From Hemicentrotus pulcherrimus (Eukaryota; Echinodermata; Echinoidea; Camarodonta; Strongylocentrotidae), in assembly GCA_003118195.1 (NCBI GenBank), contig BEXV01000020.1:486439-550438 (forward strand): 64,000 nucleotides of DNA. Reading direction: 5' to 3'. Both the position numbers and the translations under genes were made by a program. Positions within the stretch are counted from its first letter, which is position 1; every line of letters begins with the position of its first letter. Below are positions 23,146 to 35,953 of this stretch, one piece after another. The notes beneath the pieces are model-generated. The model ran no database searches, was not told where the DNA came from, and saw nothing but the letters and a program-made list of their open reading frames with translations.

Positions 23146-23626
23146 CAGCGTGTCCACACACAAAACAATTTATCGCGAAACTCTATAACGAAACGTTGTA
23201 TAAATAATCATCATTTAAATTCCAGGATGTCCACACACAGAAGAAAGTAATCATGAAACTCTACAGCGAAATGTTGTATAGGTGCGCAGTTTGCTACTGC
23301 GGTCATGAAATAGAAGCGGAGATGAGAGGTCAGGTCTCCTTTCGCGCGAGGTCACGTTAAGCCCCGCCCAGTTAGTTACACTAGTTAGACTAGTTCTGTC
23401 CACACACAAAATTTCTGTAATTAGGCGTGATTCTTTATTGAGTTTCAGTTCGAAACGATGCCTAAACCTGCGTTTCGTCAGACTAGTTTCGTTATACGAT
23501 GTATCGTTAGTGAGCCTCCACACACACATATTTCATCGTAAAACTATCGCGAAACCGTATCACTATCGCTAAACGGTATAGCTAATCACGCCTAATCACG
23601 GAAAATGTTGTGTGTGGACAGGGGGT
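23146..23626. mobile_element. 'GTCCACACAC' MITE, copy 1 (~480 bp)
   Basis: It starts CAGCGTGTCCACACACAAAA and ends TGTTGTGTGTGGACAGGGGG, giving terminal inverted repeats around TGTCCACACACAA. GTCCACACAC also recurs internally (near 23229 and 23398), and inverted 'gtaattaggcgtgatt' and 'aatcacgcctaatcacgg' occur. It is CpG-rich ('ctttcgcgcgagg'). No transposase. The second copy is 44502-44958. Confidence 0.85.
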
Positions 23627-26300
23627 AAATAGCCAGTCAAGCCAGTCAATTTTCGTCACAGGAGTAACCAAACCTAATTCAAATGCAGGCTTTGATTGTA
23701 TTCATAAACATTGACAAAGTAGTAATAACAATGATATAACTGGCAATATTGACAGTATAAAGCACATTGTATGAATATTTCAATGTGTCTTGTTTTGAAT
23801 ATGCCACTGAGTACAAGGTATATAACTCATCACATGTTTTGCTGGTTGTTCCAAAGTCACAAGACCTATCACATTAATGTTCTCTCAAATGAGTATACCT
23901 CTTAGTCAGGTCTTAGACAATGATACTGATATTTACAAATGTTGCATATTGCATGAATGTTTCAATGCGTTTTTTGTATTCTGCTGTATGCAAGACAAAA
24001 AAACCCTCATCTCTTGTTTTTCAGGATGTTCAAAAGTCATGAGACCTTTTATTTAATTGTCTCTCAAATAAGCAACTGCTGTGCATCTACCGCAGACGTC
24101 TACATAGTTGATATATATGTAATTGATTAAGTTTGTCGCTGCATGATTGGGTGACAGACGATGGGTAGAAATATCATTCCTCCCCCTCATTGCCAACAAA
24201 CATTGAGCAGTGAGTAGAGTATGAATGTTTAGATTACAATAGTGTTGTGAATTAAGTTCTCTTTCTTACATAACAAAACATAAAAAATAAATAACTACCA
24301 CCACCACCCCAAAGTGGTCCTCTCCGATTTGCTCAGTATAGAACATTTCATAAACTTTCATTTTCTTAGTTATTGATGCTGAACAAATTTGTTTCCTACA
24401 TGGGTTTTATAAAACATATTTTGCAATAACTATATGTGTGATTGGAAATTTTCTGTGAGGAAAAAATGTGAATATGATTTCTATATTAGCACAAATAGAA
24501 GGGGACCTCACAAGATATGTCACAGAGTTGCCAATTTGTGTTTGATTGATCCCAACTTCAACAAATCATAACTTTCCTATTTTTAATCAGATTCTGATTA
24601 AACTTTGACCGACTTGTTCCTCTCATTTTTCTGCTTCTAATAATTAACACAACCAACTTAATATCTGGTTGGACTTCCCCTTTAAGTATAGCAGAGCTCT
24701 CTCTTGGAAGAATAAAAAAACACTTTTATTAGAGGTAATGTCACTCGGGCAAAGTGTTTGAAAGAAATAATGAAGTGTTGTGACAAATTAGTTTAATGTG
24801 AAGGGTTGAAGTACTACTGCATACAAATTTGGGATTGCTTTCAAAGTTAATCAAGATGTAAGTCAATCCTTAGTACTGAAAACAAATAGCCGACTTTGAC
24901 ATTTACACATCCGTAGAATGGCTTATCCAACATTTTGTTCTTCCTTTGGATGTTGAAGGAAGTAGGTATTGTGCAACAGAGAGTCAGAAGTGAGTAATGT
25001 ATCCCTGAGAACCATAGCACTATGAGAGAAATTCAGGTGCTTTAGTTGTTACGTAATGGATTTGGATGGATTTGTCTCTGCCCTTTTCTATGTACAGAGG
25101 AAGAGTATGATTAAGGCTTGATTAAGGTGCATGTATATCTATGTTGCTGCACTATCAAATTGCATAATTATCATCATTGCAGTTGAGAGCCACAAGGGTG
25201 TTGGTCTCATTTTGGATTTGAAAAGACAAATCTACCACTGTGCTTCAGTGTTGAATCAAATTACAAAGCTTTTATTTAGAGCCACAGGGGCATTAACTCA
25301 AACACTTTAACACAAAGTTAATGGCCTTCTGGCAACAAACTAAAGATATCTTCTGTTGAGAGTTAGGTCAAGGGTTAGAGATATGTGTAGCGTTAGGTCC
25401 AGGGTTGGGATTCATTTAGTGTTAGGGAATTGGCCCAGGCCCCAGTCGCAGGAGCTTGTTTCATACAACAGACTGTTACAACAGTCACCAGCTTTACAGC
25501 TTCCCTTTAAAGAATTCAGTGTGGGAAGTAGCACAGGTTGAATTTAAGCACACCATGAAATAGTGATTAGTTAATTGATGTGTCTCACTTTGAATTGTGC
25601 CCTATTTGTAGAGGAAATGGAGGTTAATCCAGTGGTGTTTCCGCTGGTCTAATTACACAGGGAGATGAATGTCAATTAGTACTATTCTAGGGATGAACCG
25701 ACTGCTTAAGGGATGCATCTGGCATTACTAAATGAGTTCAAATTGCCAGGGGATTAACACTTTAAGAAATGTGTGCTTTATTTGGTCTAGGTAGTTATAA
25801 TCATTGATGACCCCGATTGTGGTCAATAGCTGTTCTACTAATTTGTCTTATTTGTTTACCATAAGATACATGTAAGTTAATGACTGGAACTCTTTATTTT
25901 ATCAGATAATCTATGTCTCTGTAGCAATTAAAAGTATTTTCCTTCTCACATTTAATTGTATTAAATGAACAACTGTCGGGAAGAAATGCAGTTTATAATC
26001 TAACCTAGATGTAGAATTAGTATTGGATCAAATGCAGTATAATTTACACATTTTATGAAGTCATCGCTTCTGTGCAAATTCAAAATTAAAACAGCAAGCA
26101 GTGCTTTTCTTTCATTGTTCAATGGATGAATAACTTATCCTTGGAATGTCATTTCTCAATCTAATCAAGATATCAAGTTAGGCAGGGCGCTTGAACTTTT
26201 ATTATTCTTCTGAAGGGCATTTTAATAACAATGGTGTCCTACAGTATTTGTTAATGGAATTTAATGTAATAGTGATTAAAATATAATTTGTGTGTGTGCA
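23627..26300. other. intronic sequence with repeat fragments, no gene supported
   Basis: 23755-24050 holds two related blocks with 'catgaatatttcaatgtgtc' or 'catgaatgtttcaatgcgtt' and 'agtca..agaccta' motifs. 24440-24690 ends in 'ggttggacttcccctttaag', shared with 4347, and is likely a dispersed repeat. 25356-25430 is a degenerate 'agggttagg'-type array, as at 61020. Confidence 0.5.
25278..25334. repeat. AGAAGGGCATTAACTC hairpin family, copy 2
   Basis: Left arm 'agagccacaggggcattaac' and right arm 'gttaatggccttctggc', loop with 'cactttaacacaaa'. A half copy ('gagagccacaagggtgttgg') lies 90 bp upstream at about 25186. Confidence 0.7.
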
Positions 26301-26316
26301 GGGAGGGGGGGGGGGG
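26301..26316. repeat. G homopolymer tract
   Basis: Sixteen bases, all G but for one A. It could form a G-quadruplex and is a likely sequencing or assembly weak point. Confidence 0.85.
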
Positions 26317-26409
26317 CCCTCTTTAGATGTTCTGTGGGGATTTGCCCTCCTACTTGTTTTAATGTTTAGCTCTTTATTGTATCATTAACTAGCCACGAAG
26401 GCACATGAA

Positions 26410-26438
26410 TTTTTTCCTTTACANTTTTTTCCTTTACA
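26410..26438. other. unmerged contig overlap around an N
   Basis: The 14-mer ttttttcctttaca stands immediately before and immediately after the single N at 26424. The most economical reading is two contig ends carrying the same overlap and joined by an N. Confidence 0.75.
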
Positions 26439-26772
26439 AATCCAGTAGGAAACCTCTGTAAATAAATGTGACGTAAACTTTGTGGTCGTTAGTTTTTATG
26501 TGCTTGAAACACTTTTGAGATTTGGTTTTAGGGTGTCTTCAGCATGACTGTAGGCCTGTTATGTAGGCTTATATATTAGTAGGAAAGTATTGCAACCTCT
26601 GACACATAGAGTTTCCCCATTATCTTTGTTCAAGGATTCATGCTAATTAGGTCATCAATAAAGTGCTTCCCCTATTCATGCCTTCTGAATATTTAAGAGC
26701 AAGACGTGGATAAGAGCTTGGAAAGAATACTGTCCAAATTTATTGCATTTACAAATATTTCAAGGATCAGTG

Positions 26773-26925
26773 TACCGTCATACCTGATTTTGTGACAGAC
26801 TTTACGATAGGCAACCTGTCTTTAAAGACCACTCTCTTTGTTTCTATTCACCAGTGTTTCTAATTGATGAATGTGCTGTAGGAAGTTTCACGTAGCGGCC
26901 ACCTGCCAATAAAGAAAACTTTTGT
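26773..26925. mobile_element. decayed copy of the TA-flanked MITE family
   Basis: 'taccgtcatacctgattt', 'aacctgtctttaaagaccac' and 'cgtagcggccacctg' match the ends and inside of 5423-5599 loosely. Confidence 0.45.
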
Positions 26926-27182
26926 CTTCTTTCTTTGCATTTAGATACCTCTTATTGTAGTATCATTTTCCCTACAATAGAGTTAGCTTGAAACAATTAT
27001 AAAGTTATAAAAGTTTCTCTCATACTGCACACAGATACTGTTTCTCAAAGTAATGATGTGTCTTAAAATAAGTGTGCACATTCACTTCTCATTTTTCACC
27101 TCTGCATGTTAATTTGCAAAAAATAAAGTTTTGTCATGGATATAGAGAAACAAAAGTTATTGTCAATGCAAATTATTTGAGC

Positions 27183-27523
27183 TTAAAGTGATTGGCTAGC
27201 TTTCGAATAGCTGATCTAAAAAATTCTCAAACTAAATGAAACATGTGTATGGGTATGTATTAGTACTCAAAAACCCTGAAAACTACCATTGTTTAGACTG
27301 AAAAGCTGTAAGTTCAACACAAACCACGATTGTGTATAATATCGCATCTCTGAGATCTTTAAAATAGAGACCATTACTCGAGTTTACAAATACTTCCCAA
27401 AGGTTTTATGACATGAGACTCTCAGAGCCATATTTTAAAATTATACCTTGCATGTTTATACCATTTTCAAGTAACAGAATTAGATATTTTTAAATTCCTA
27501 ACAATGTTAGCCAATCACTTTAA
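27183..27523. mobile_element. TTAA-flanked MITE with 16-bp perfect inverted repeats
   Basis: The left end is TTAAAGTGATTGGCTA (27183-27198) and the right end TAGCCAATCACTTTAA (27508-27523), exact inverse complements. Both termini open with TTAA, the target site of piggyBac-type elements, although the repeat itself does not begin with the CCC usual for that superfamily. The 341-bp body has no ORF. Confidence 0.85.
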
Positions 27524-30180
27524 CTTCTTTGCCTGCATGCATACATAAACAAGTGCCACCCAAACAGCTTACTTTGATTTGATATCATTTATATCCCTTG
27601 ACCCACCGACACTGCCTCTTTGTCCAATCACACGCCAGGAGGGTGACTCAGGCAAATCAGACAGGGATTATGATTTCATTAAGCCGTTGATTGGCCAAAT
27701 CTTCATCCGAAAGTCCCCCTTCCTTAATTGATTGCGCTAAGAACAAATTTCCTCGATTCCTGACGAATTCTTCGGAGGGTTGTGCTGGACACTTCTTCAT
27801 TTTCTGCCTGTCACCACTGCTACTCAAGGAGGCCCAGCTGCTTTTGGCTGCTCGGCAGAGAATTGAATTTCATCGAACAATTTGTAGAGGAGAGAAATGT
27901 CTCATATGTTGTCTCACAGCCGAAAGTGCACTCCGAGATTTGGTTGCATTGGTACTTTTTGAAAGGAATATCAGTCTGAGTGCTTGTGGAAAACTTTGTG
28001 TTGCCAATTTCATGACTTTAGAGATTTTACAGTTTGTCCTGTAAGTATACATTGGGTGAAATGAATTTTTTTTAGAAACAATTTTGTTTACTAGTGTTTT
28101 GACTTTTCCAGAGACTCTGAAGCTTAATCTGTGAGTAAATTGAGTGATAAGATTTGAGAAAGCATTTGCTTACTTTTTGTTGATTATAGTTTTTATGTTG
28201 CACATGAATTTTCCAGGTTGCGGAATTTGAATTGAACTGAAAGGGCAGTGTTCATGTGATTTATTAGGGATTATAACAAATGTTATAGTTACATTTGAAT
28301 GTTTCGAATTAAAAAAAGACACATTTGACTGATGGTTCAATGTTAGTGAGAAGGGAATCAATTGATATGAAGGTGATTATTAATGACATTCATAACTATC
28401 CTGTATATTATTCTTTCATGGAGAAAATGATATTAATATCTATTCAGCATCTTAAAACTGCAAAGTTTCAGAGGACATACATAAATTAATTTTGATGTGA
28501 ATATACTGAACAAACCCCCTGATTTACTTATTAGAATTTGTCAATGAGATGTAAATTCAAAAAAGAATAATGTGGACTGAAGGCAAACTTGTACACCATT
28601 TAGCATACCAATAAACAAGTTAATATAGATATGTCTTCTGTTCTTATCATATTCATTCTTTTGTAATGGTATACACCATAACACCCTGCCTTGTGGGTGT
28701 TAGTTTGGGTGTTCAATCTTTCTGAGAACCCACTGACTTATTTACACCCTTCCCGACCGATCCACGCCCAGATCTTGTAAGAATTTCACAAGAAAGTCGC
28801 CCCTGTACGGGGGAACAAGGATGGATTGAATTAGGGCTGGGTTAGGAAATCGTCTGGCTCATAGCCCCCTGTGGTTTGCGAGGTTGCGGCCGGCTATATG
28901 GTCATCCAATCATCCATCATGACCAATTGTTGGCGAATCTTATCCTGCTGGTTTAAATATGCTTTATCACCACGCGGTATGAAGCGCCCTATCGTCTAAA
29001 TCTCATGTGACCACGGTTTCCAACTTTTCATATATCCTGAATGGTCTGAGATTGTATAAGTTTCCTTTGTTTGTTTTTCCTTCGTTAGGACATGAATTTC
29101 ATATTTTTTGCATGAAGCATGTAGGTTACATGAAAATGTTGTGGTGAGAGATGTTGAGAGGAACCACTAATGTGATACGAATTAGTCACTAAAGGGGAGT
29201 CATAATTAATTAATTTTTAATACTGCAAATGCAGTAAGAAGTGATCCTAAAAGAATAATAAATATAAACAATTGTATGTTGAATTATCCAATCCAACCTG
29301 ATAGCTCTTTTTTCATGCATTTCAAACAATAACATCATGTTACCTGCAGTTATTTTTGTTAAACATAGCAATTTTAATGATCACGCATCAAAGACTTGTG
29401 AAGAACATCAAATATGATGATACACACATTTTAATCCCTAATATGAATTAAGCCAGTGAATATTTTGGTACATTGGAGGTGTTTGCAGAAGTATTTTAGG
29501 AAGATGTACTTCTCATCTAATCCTTCTTGGATAAATTTGGCAAAATTGGTCCATAGCCTTGACTGAAAGTAAAAAATCTTTGATGAGGCCAAGGCTAAGA
29601 TAGAAGGATTACAAATTCATATCCCTAGTTTTAACCCCTTGGCAAGTTCATTGCCCTTCATTCTCAATGGCTTTGTTAACTTTTTTCTGAGACACAAGTG
29701 ATTGTGGCATTGTGACTGTAAATAAAATACCCCAAAGTTTTTAATTGTATAATGGCAGCTTAGTATTGCATATACCATTTATCGAAACAAAACAAGAAGT
29801 AATCTTCATTTAAAAACAAAACAAAACAATATTATGTATATTATTTTGATATGAAAAAGTAGTACAAAATGTATTAATCACTGTTTTATATCTTGCTGTA
29901 AACTATGTCTGAGCAGTTCTTTTATATTTGAGTCAAATTTACATTGGACAAAAAAGTGAAATATTGTAAAAAAAAATTCTTTCTCAGGTCTACTCTGGAT
30001 TTCTAACTTGTATGATAGCTCTAGGAAAAAAAGTTTTAAAATACCGAAATATCACATTTCTCAAAGACAAGTTTACTTATAGTGAGCTTACTGAGTATTT
30101 GATCTTTTGACTAGGTTTATACTTACCTTACAATATATATATGTAAACGGTGGTGTATCTCTCTTGTGAGATACAGCATA
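27524..30180. other. intronic sequence, no gene supported
   Basis: 27590-28050 is GC-balanced, has an inverted CCAAT-type 'ttgattggccaaat' and an open + frame of 117 codons beginning with TTG. It has no recognisable domain and no splice signals in the right phase. 28680-29000 is another GC-richer patch. The rest is plain AT-rich sequence. Confidence 0.45.
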
Positions 30181-30440
30181 AATTATTCTTTGGACTTAAA
30201 TGCTTCTCAGAAGTGCAGACACAGCATGAAGATTAATTTCTTTAATTAGTTACGTATCATTAGTGATGACAACTTTACCTGGAGCTAATTAATTAAGCAG
30301 ACATTGTGCAAGTCATTCTTTGGACTTTAATGCTTCTCAGAAGTGCAGGCACAGCATGAGGATTAATTTCTTTAATTAGTTACGTATCATTAGTGATGAC
30401 AACTTTACTTGGTGTTAATTAAGCAGACATTAATTGTACG
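30181..30440. repeat. 130-bp tandem duplication
   Basis: 'attctttggactt', 'aatgcttctcagaagtgcag' and 'gttacgtatcattagtgatg' recur at an offset of 130 bp with only a few substitutions. Confidence 0.9.
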
Positions 30441-31440
30441 ATGACTCTTTCCGATGAATGATATGATCTGGCAGCATACTTTTGCACCTGGGTCATTTGT
30501 TCTTCGGATTCCATCTTCATGGAGTCAACGTCCTCACTCAAAGGCATATAAATGTGTGGAAGCAATTAATTTGAGGTTATATGCCAGTTTGTTAAAATGC
30601 TTGCAAGGTAGTTTAAATTTTAAATAATCATTGTTTCAGTCAATTGTGACCCATTGTAGTTGCTAGTGGATTATGGTGTATAACTTTGAGGTTTTGCATA
30701 CTTTCGGTTAAAAGTATGACGGTCAGTCCCTTCTAAACATCTAAACATATAATATTGTCAGTTAATTTCCACCATTTCCCTGTTATATTAACAAGGTCTT
30801 GTGATACACACCTTTACTAATACCTATTTACAACTCTAGATGTTACCCACCTGGACAGATCGAGAGGCCAATTATTTAAGGGGGCAAAGCGCAAATTAGA
30901 CAGACACTTGTTGAAGAATGAGTGGTGCTTGGAGTTGTGAATCCATTGGTATACTATTTTCATAATCATTGTTGCGTGTGGGGTTAGTTCTCAGTAAATT
31001 TTACCATTGATTGTCTCATTGTTTACATGATTTTATGATTGCTGTGCTATTATCAGTGTTCATATACCTAGCTGTGGAAGAATAATTTGTGGGCTGAGGC
31101 ATGCATGTCCCACACAAATCAAAAAAAGTAAACCAAACCGAAATACATACACTTTGTCCTTGATCACAAAGACTTTCGAAAAATCAAACCATGCAAGCCA
31201 CTTCCAATAATCTATTGAAATGTGCAAACATTACAATATCATGTTACATAATATGAATTGTTTTGTCATGTCCTGTCTTATCTTATTATGTCAGTTTCCT
31301 GTCCTTTCTGTCTCGTCTTGCCATTCTGTTCTTTCGTTTATTTAGACACTTTAAAAGGGTTTATGGAAATATGTTATTATGTTATATCTATTTTACTGTG
31401 ATTATTAAGATGCTTTAAAGTGATTTATGAAAATAATGTT
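30441..31440. other. intronic sequence, nothing recognised
   Basis: No coding or structured feature stands out, apart from a weak pair 'ctttaaaagggtttatggaa' and 'ctttaaagtgatttatgaaa' near 31348 and 31412. Confidence 0.5.
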
Positions 31441-31549
31441 CATATTATATTTATTCTTGGGAACCTACAAAAACAAGCTATGCTTTCCAGTAGGTTGTCA
31501 ACTATGTTCTTTATCATGCAAACAATTGATATGAAATGGAATAAATTTG

Positions 31550-31581
<32 letters not shown>
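31441..31581 (+). mobile_element. LINE 3' end fragment with AATC tail
   Basis: A potential hairpin (cctac..gtagg, about 31464-31496) precedes 'tgaaatggaataaatttgaa' and a run of about eight AATC units (31549-31581). A short unique 3' region ending in 'aataaatttgaa' plus a tetranucleotide repeat is the usual look of CR1/L2-type non-LTR retrotransposon 3' ends. No reverse-transcriptase sequence remains. Confidence 0.55.
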
Positions 31582-34473
31582 TGAACATGATTTCTATAGG
31601 ATTTGCAATAGGGTATTGAATTTACTTGTGAGTCTATTTCTTTAAAATCTATGTGATCAGGTTTTGATGTAATTTTACATTCAGGTGGAAAACTGATAAT
31701 GAGATATTCTATTTTGTATAGTGCATACACGTCATGGTGAAACAACTCTCTCTGGTTCCATGGTTAAAGTTTGAAAGTATAGCATTGTCACCACCACTCG
31801 CTCACCCCTGTCATTTATTTGTCATAATATATCATAAAAAGCATGCCAATTGGCATTAGCTACGTATGCATTGAAAATTAATTTCATGAAAGGGAAGGGT
31901 GGTTTTTGTGTATGTAAGCTAAGCTAAGCTAAGAGTATCTACAAGTGATTCCTTTTGTACCTATTTCAAAGAAATCAAGCTCAATAGTCATGATAATGGA
32001 GCTAATGCAAAACCGTTAAAACTGGGCGATCAATCAACATCATTTCTTCTATTTCCAATCAGCAGTCCTGTGAAAATGAGATGATAGTCAATTGAAATGG
32101 TGAAAATTGGAATGATAATTGCCGTTTCTCCCTGGAGTGGAATCAGTAGATCATAACTCATAACTTTTGCCCGTAGCGGTCATCATCATCGTCGCTTAGC
32201 TGCGTGCTTTAGCTCTGCTGCTTTCTGGTCAGCCCACAAATCGCCCATATCCTGTAGGTCGTGGGATTAATTAGGAGGCTGTCGTCCCCTTGGGATGGCG
32301 GCTTAAGAGCTGTGAATTATGGCCAAAATATTTATAGAATGTCTCCTTCACAAAGAGGCTTGAACTCTCCCGACGAAGGACAGGCAAATATTTCCATGTT
32401 GATATGTGTGATAGGTATCTACTACTTTCCACTAAATTGCCATAAAACTGTTACCTGAAAAGGCATTGAAATAATACTTGTATAATATATGATAGCAAAG
32501 CCTTTACAAAATTATATTAGATTTTGATTAATTCAAGATGACTAGAATAAAACTGCAAGCTGGCTTCATTCAGTTTTGCATCATCAATATTTAGAAGGAT
32601 AATTGTAACTTCAAATTGCAATTTTGATTGTAATATTTATTTCAATTAAATTGTGATTTCAATTATGATTGTAATTTCATACTAAATCTGTTTTCTTCGA
32701 GATTTGAATTGAGATTTCAGAGAATGTAAACCCATTTGTACCTGTATGTTTGGTGATGTTTGACAAAACATGACATTTTCAGTTTAGGATTACCTCTTTG
32801 TTTGCCTTTTGTATAAGGAATAAGTCAGTCAGTAATGTACAAGCTTCTGTAGTGTGAATTGAGGAAGAATAATATGTATGTATATGTATATATATATACA
32901 ATACTACTTTCAAATTCAGGGAAAACATAAAAATGGGCTTTAGGTAGACCAGAGAATGTGTATTAATGCCAATTGTCAAGTTTGCTTTAAAAAATTGCAT
33001 TACCTGATTCAAAGCAACCAATATATTTGGCCTGATCCCCAAAGGTAATAACCCAGTCATTGGCTAGCAAACTACCAAGGTTGAGAGTGAGATATTTTTA
33101 GACCCCACCTCAATTCAATTCTTGGCAGAGAACTTATCTCCCACACAGACGCAGGCTTTCTTCTGATTCTGTCGTGCAAAGACGCGGACGACGACTTGAC
33201 CAAAATTTTTTGTTATCTCCAGGAAAAACACCTGCCCCCCTGAATGTGAAAATCTTATCACAATAACGAAATCTTTTAAAAAACTGCCACAATTTGCGGC
33301 CAGGTTCAAGGTGAGAAGGCTAAGAGGGAAGGAACTTGGTCGATTGATATGATCGCTTAGATCCTTGGCTGCAAGCACATGTTTTTTTTTTGCTGTGAAA
33401 AAACATCAATAAACATATTTGATGTTCCAGTCTGCGTCAAGAAATGACGATGTTGCGGTGAAGCTCAAGGTATATAGACACACCTCAGCGATGAGAAATG
33501 AAAGTAAGCTTTGACTTTACAGTAGAACTAGAAGAAACAGGAATGAGAATAAAATTAATTAGTTAGGTTTCACAATTTGCATAAACTTTGAAACATTAAT
33601 TTATCAAAATGGTAGAAAAAATGATGTAAATCCCCCTCTTCTTGAATTCTAAAAGCTCCTTTTTTAGGGGCTGCAGTGTTAAACCTCAGATTTATCTTTC
33701 AAAAACATTTCCCAAACCAACACAAAGTATGTGATGTCACAGTTCTTTATATTGAATCATCCTGAAGAGCAATATATAGCCCCTCTTCAATGCATCTTGG
33801 CAACACAGTGTTCTGACGTTCAATCAAACGAATGAATCACAAGTTTATGGTCGCATAATGACGTTTCTCTTGTCTCTAGCTCTGTTACCAAGGACGGGAG
33901 TAATTTCAGGAAACCATTTATTTGTTTTTTAAGGTAATAAAGACTAAAATGTAGAAGCTTGAAGACAATTTATAAGAAGTTGGGTTGTCGATCCTGGTAC
34001 AAGATTAAAGCATTGCAATGTGAAATTCACAGTGCTAGAACCTGAGAATCCTGGTAGTTGATGAGTGGTAGGGTAGTTTTCTGAAGTTGGTTAGAGTTTC
34101 TCTGATTTTCTGAACACATTGAAGTTTTGCTGCTTTTGTGCTGAAAGGGAAAACACATGCATGAAGTAGCATGGCTAACTACATGTTCCCATCGAACACC
34201 AACATTCTCTGAAACCGCAGAACTATTTTTGATGACAGGTGTTTGAGGTAGCTAAGAGGTTCATTTGAGGCACTTCCTTCAGTTTCTTTAAATTGTGTAT
34301 TTGAATCCTACAAGCACAATTTAATAAAATGCAGTGTAACATGCTTGCAGTATGAAACCTGCATGGTGAACTTTTATTTTGAAATAAAAAAAATGGAGGT
34401 TCTGGTGATAGTGACAACATCAGGTTAGTGTCAGATTCAAGAGGATTTACTAAAAAAAGGTCTTTGCTTGTCT
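31582..34473. other. intronic sequence, no gene supported
   Basis: 32160-32420 and 33100-33400 are GC-richer, non-repetitive patches that could be conserved regulatory sequence. A small 'taagctaagctaagctaaga' tandem lies near 31916-31935. Open frames here lack domains. Confidence 0.45.
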
Positions 34474-34534
34474 GATCATGATTTGAACCCCAATCAGTTT
34501 CTGATTTTGAAAACTCTAGCTGTGCCACGTTCTA
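34474..34534 (-). mobile_element. possible tRNA-like SINE head
   Basis: On the minus strand TGGCACAGCTAG (34527-34516) and GGTTCAAATC (34489-34480) resemble A and B boxes with a shortened spacing. Weak on its own. Confidence 0.25.
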
Positions 34535-35387
34535 AAATTGGAATATCCAATTATTGCTTTATCTGTGGGGGAGGAGATTGATGGTTAGTGTGTATGCCGA
34601 CTGAGTTTGTGCCAAGTCATGGATTTTTATATCATGAAAGTTTCTGACCATATTTGAAGTGCATTCAAAGGATGTGGGTGGAATGCATGTTATGCTGACT
34701 CTTGGATGTATCTGAAGCTTTCTGGAACTTGTGAGACAAAAATGTGTAAGTATATATATTTGTACTTTATTTATACCCACAAAGAAGAATTGTCTGTCAA
34801 TTCCTTTTAAAAGGAAAATACCTGAAGTATATATTGTTTAAAGATAACAACTGGCACCCTGCTATGGTTTGGTGTCTTTTTGATGTATATTTTTTTTTAT
34901 ATCAAAGTGACTTAGGTTGACGTCTATGGTAGGCCTCATCTGTCAAGCTTGACCAATGTTATACCAAGCCTGTGTGTTTTTTGATAAGTTGTGTCCATAA
35001 AGTTCAGTCTGTCTGACACATTTACTTGTACTTTCTATTATGATCTCCCTTTTAATCCCATTCTTTGTCTGCATTTATCTCTTCCTGGCACATTCAGCTC
35101 CTCTGTTGGTCAGTTGTTTCTATGCGGCAGCCGTTATAATTAATATTTCCACAGAGGGTATTTATGTCAGAAGAAGTGTCTATCTCAAAATTAAAGATTA
35201 GTTTATTTTTCTTTTGTTTATTTTTTTACCAGTTTACTGTGAAAATACGTTATATATCTGATAAGAGTTGGTAGGGCCTTAATTCTGTAAACAAATTTCT
35301 TGGACACCAAGCAGCCAAGATACCTACACTTGGTGATGTGGGATTTGATATAGATTATTTATGCCGTACCAAATGGTGATAAGCACA
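34535..35387. other. intronic sequence, nothing recognised
   Basis: AT-rich sequence; no structure found apart from short T-runs. Confidence 0.5.
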
Positions 35388-35456
35388 CCAATCTGGTTTT
35401 GAACTTAGGACCTTCCAATTCTAGGTCCACTGCTCTATCTACTCAGCCTTGCACCT
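35388..35456 (-). mobile_element. tRNA-derived SINE head
   Basis: The minus strand reads GGCTGAGTAGATAGAGCAGT then 'ggacctagaattggaaggtc' and AGTTCAAAACC, closely matching the tRNA A-box/D-arm, anticodon-arm and B-box order (tRNA consensus 'GCTCAGTNGGTAGAGC' and 'GGTTCGAAACC'). The acceptor stem is not intact, so a SINE head or tRNA pseudogene is more likely than a working tRNA gene. Confidence 0.55.
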
Positions 35457-35610
35457 TCTAATGTAAAAAAACAAATGCTCTCCTGATAACCAGAAGGTTG
35501 ATCCTGTCATACTCCTAAATAGATGTATTGCCCTTCTGGCTATCTGGGGATGATTTTGTCCATTTGGAGCTTTAACTCTGTGTTAAAGTATACAAACTAT
35601 CACAGTTCTG

Positions 35611-35900
35611 GAGGGTGTTTCACAAAGACTAAAATCGACTTTAAGTTGGACTTAACTATGACAGGCCATTCATGCCACTGGTTGCTCTCACCACTGGTCA
35701 GTCAATTATGATCTTTAGATAATAATTTTTCTTTCAGTAATGAACTATCAAAAAAGGTATATTCTGTAGATTTGTGACCACGATTTGTATGTCCCTTGAG
35801 AAACCGATGCCAGGAATGGTTAGAGCAACTAGTGGCATGAAAGGCCTGCCATAGCTAAGTTCAACTTAAAGTTGATCTTACTCTTTGTGAAACACTCCCC
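35611..35900. mobile_element. 'GTGTTTCACAAAG' MITE, long foldback copy
   Basis: Ends are gagggtgtttcacaaaga and tctttgtgaaacactcccc. The inverted pairing continues through 'aagttggactta', 'gacaggcc' and 'catgccactggttgctct' on the left against their complements on the right (about 35805-35880). It therefore folds back over nearly 100 bp per arm. No ORF. Other members lie at 52953, 57281 and 61670. Confidence 0.85.
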
Positions 35901-35953
35901 TGGTTCCAAACAGGTTGTTTGTTGGCTAGATTGTATGGAGTCAGACTCTCAGC

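Noticed and set aside
23251..23529. Arg/Thr-rich minus-strand frame
   Set aside because: Lies wholly inside the non-autonomous MITE at 23146-23626; the sister copy at 44502 does not keep the frame.
27691..28044. 117-codon + frame in the giant intron
   Set aside because: Starts with TTG, has no recognisable domain, and no splice sites in the needed phase.
31549..31581. Regular short repeats resembling an array
   Set aside because: Tetranucleotide tail of a LINE 3' end; no spacers, so not a CRISPR-like array.
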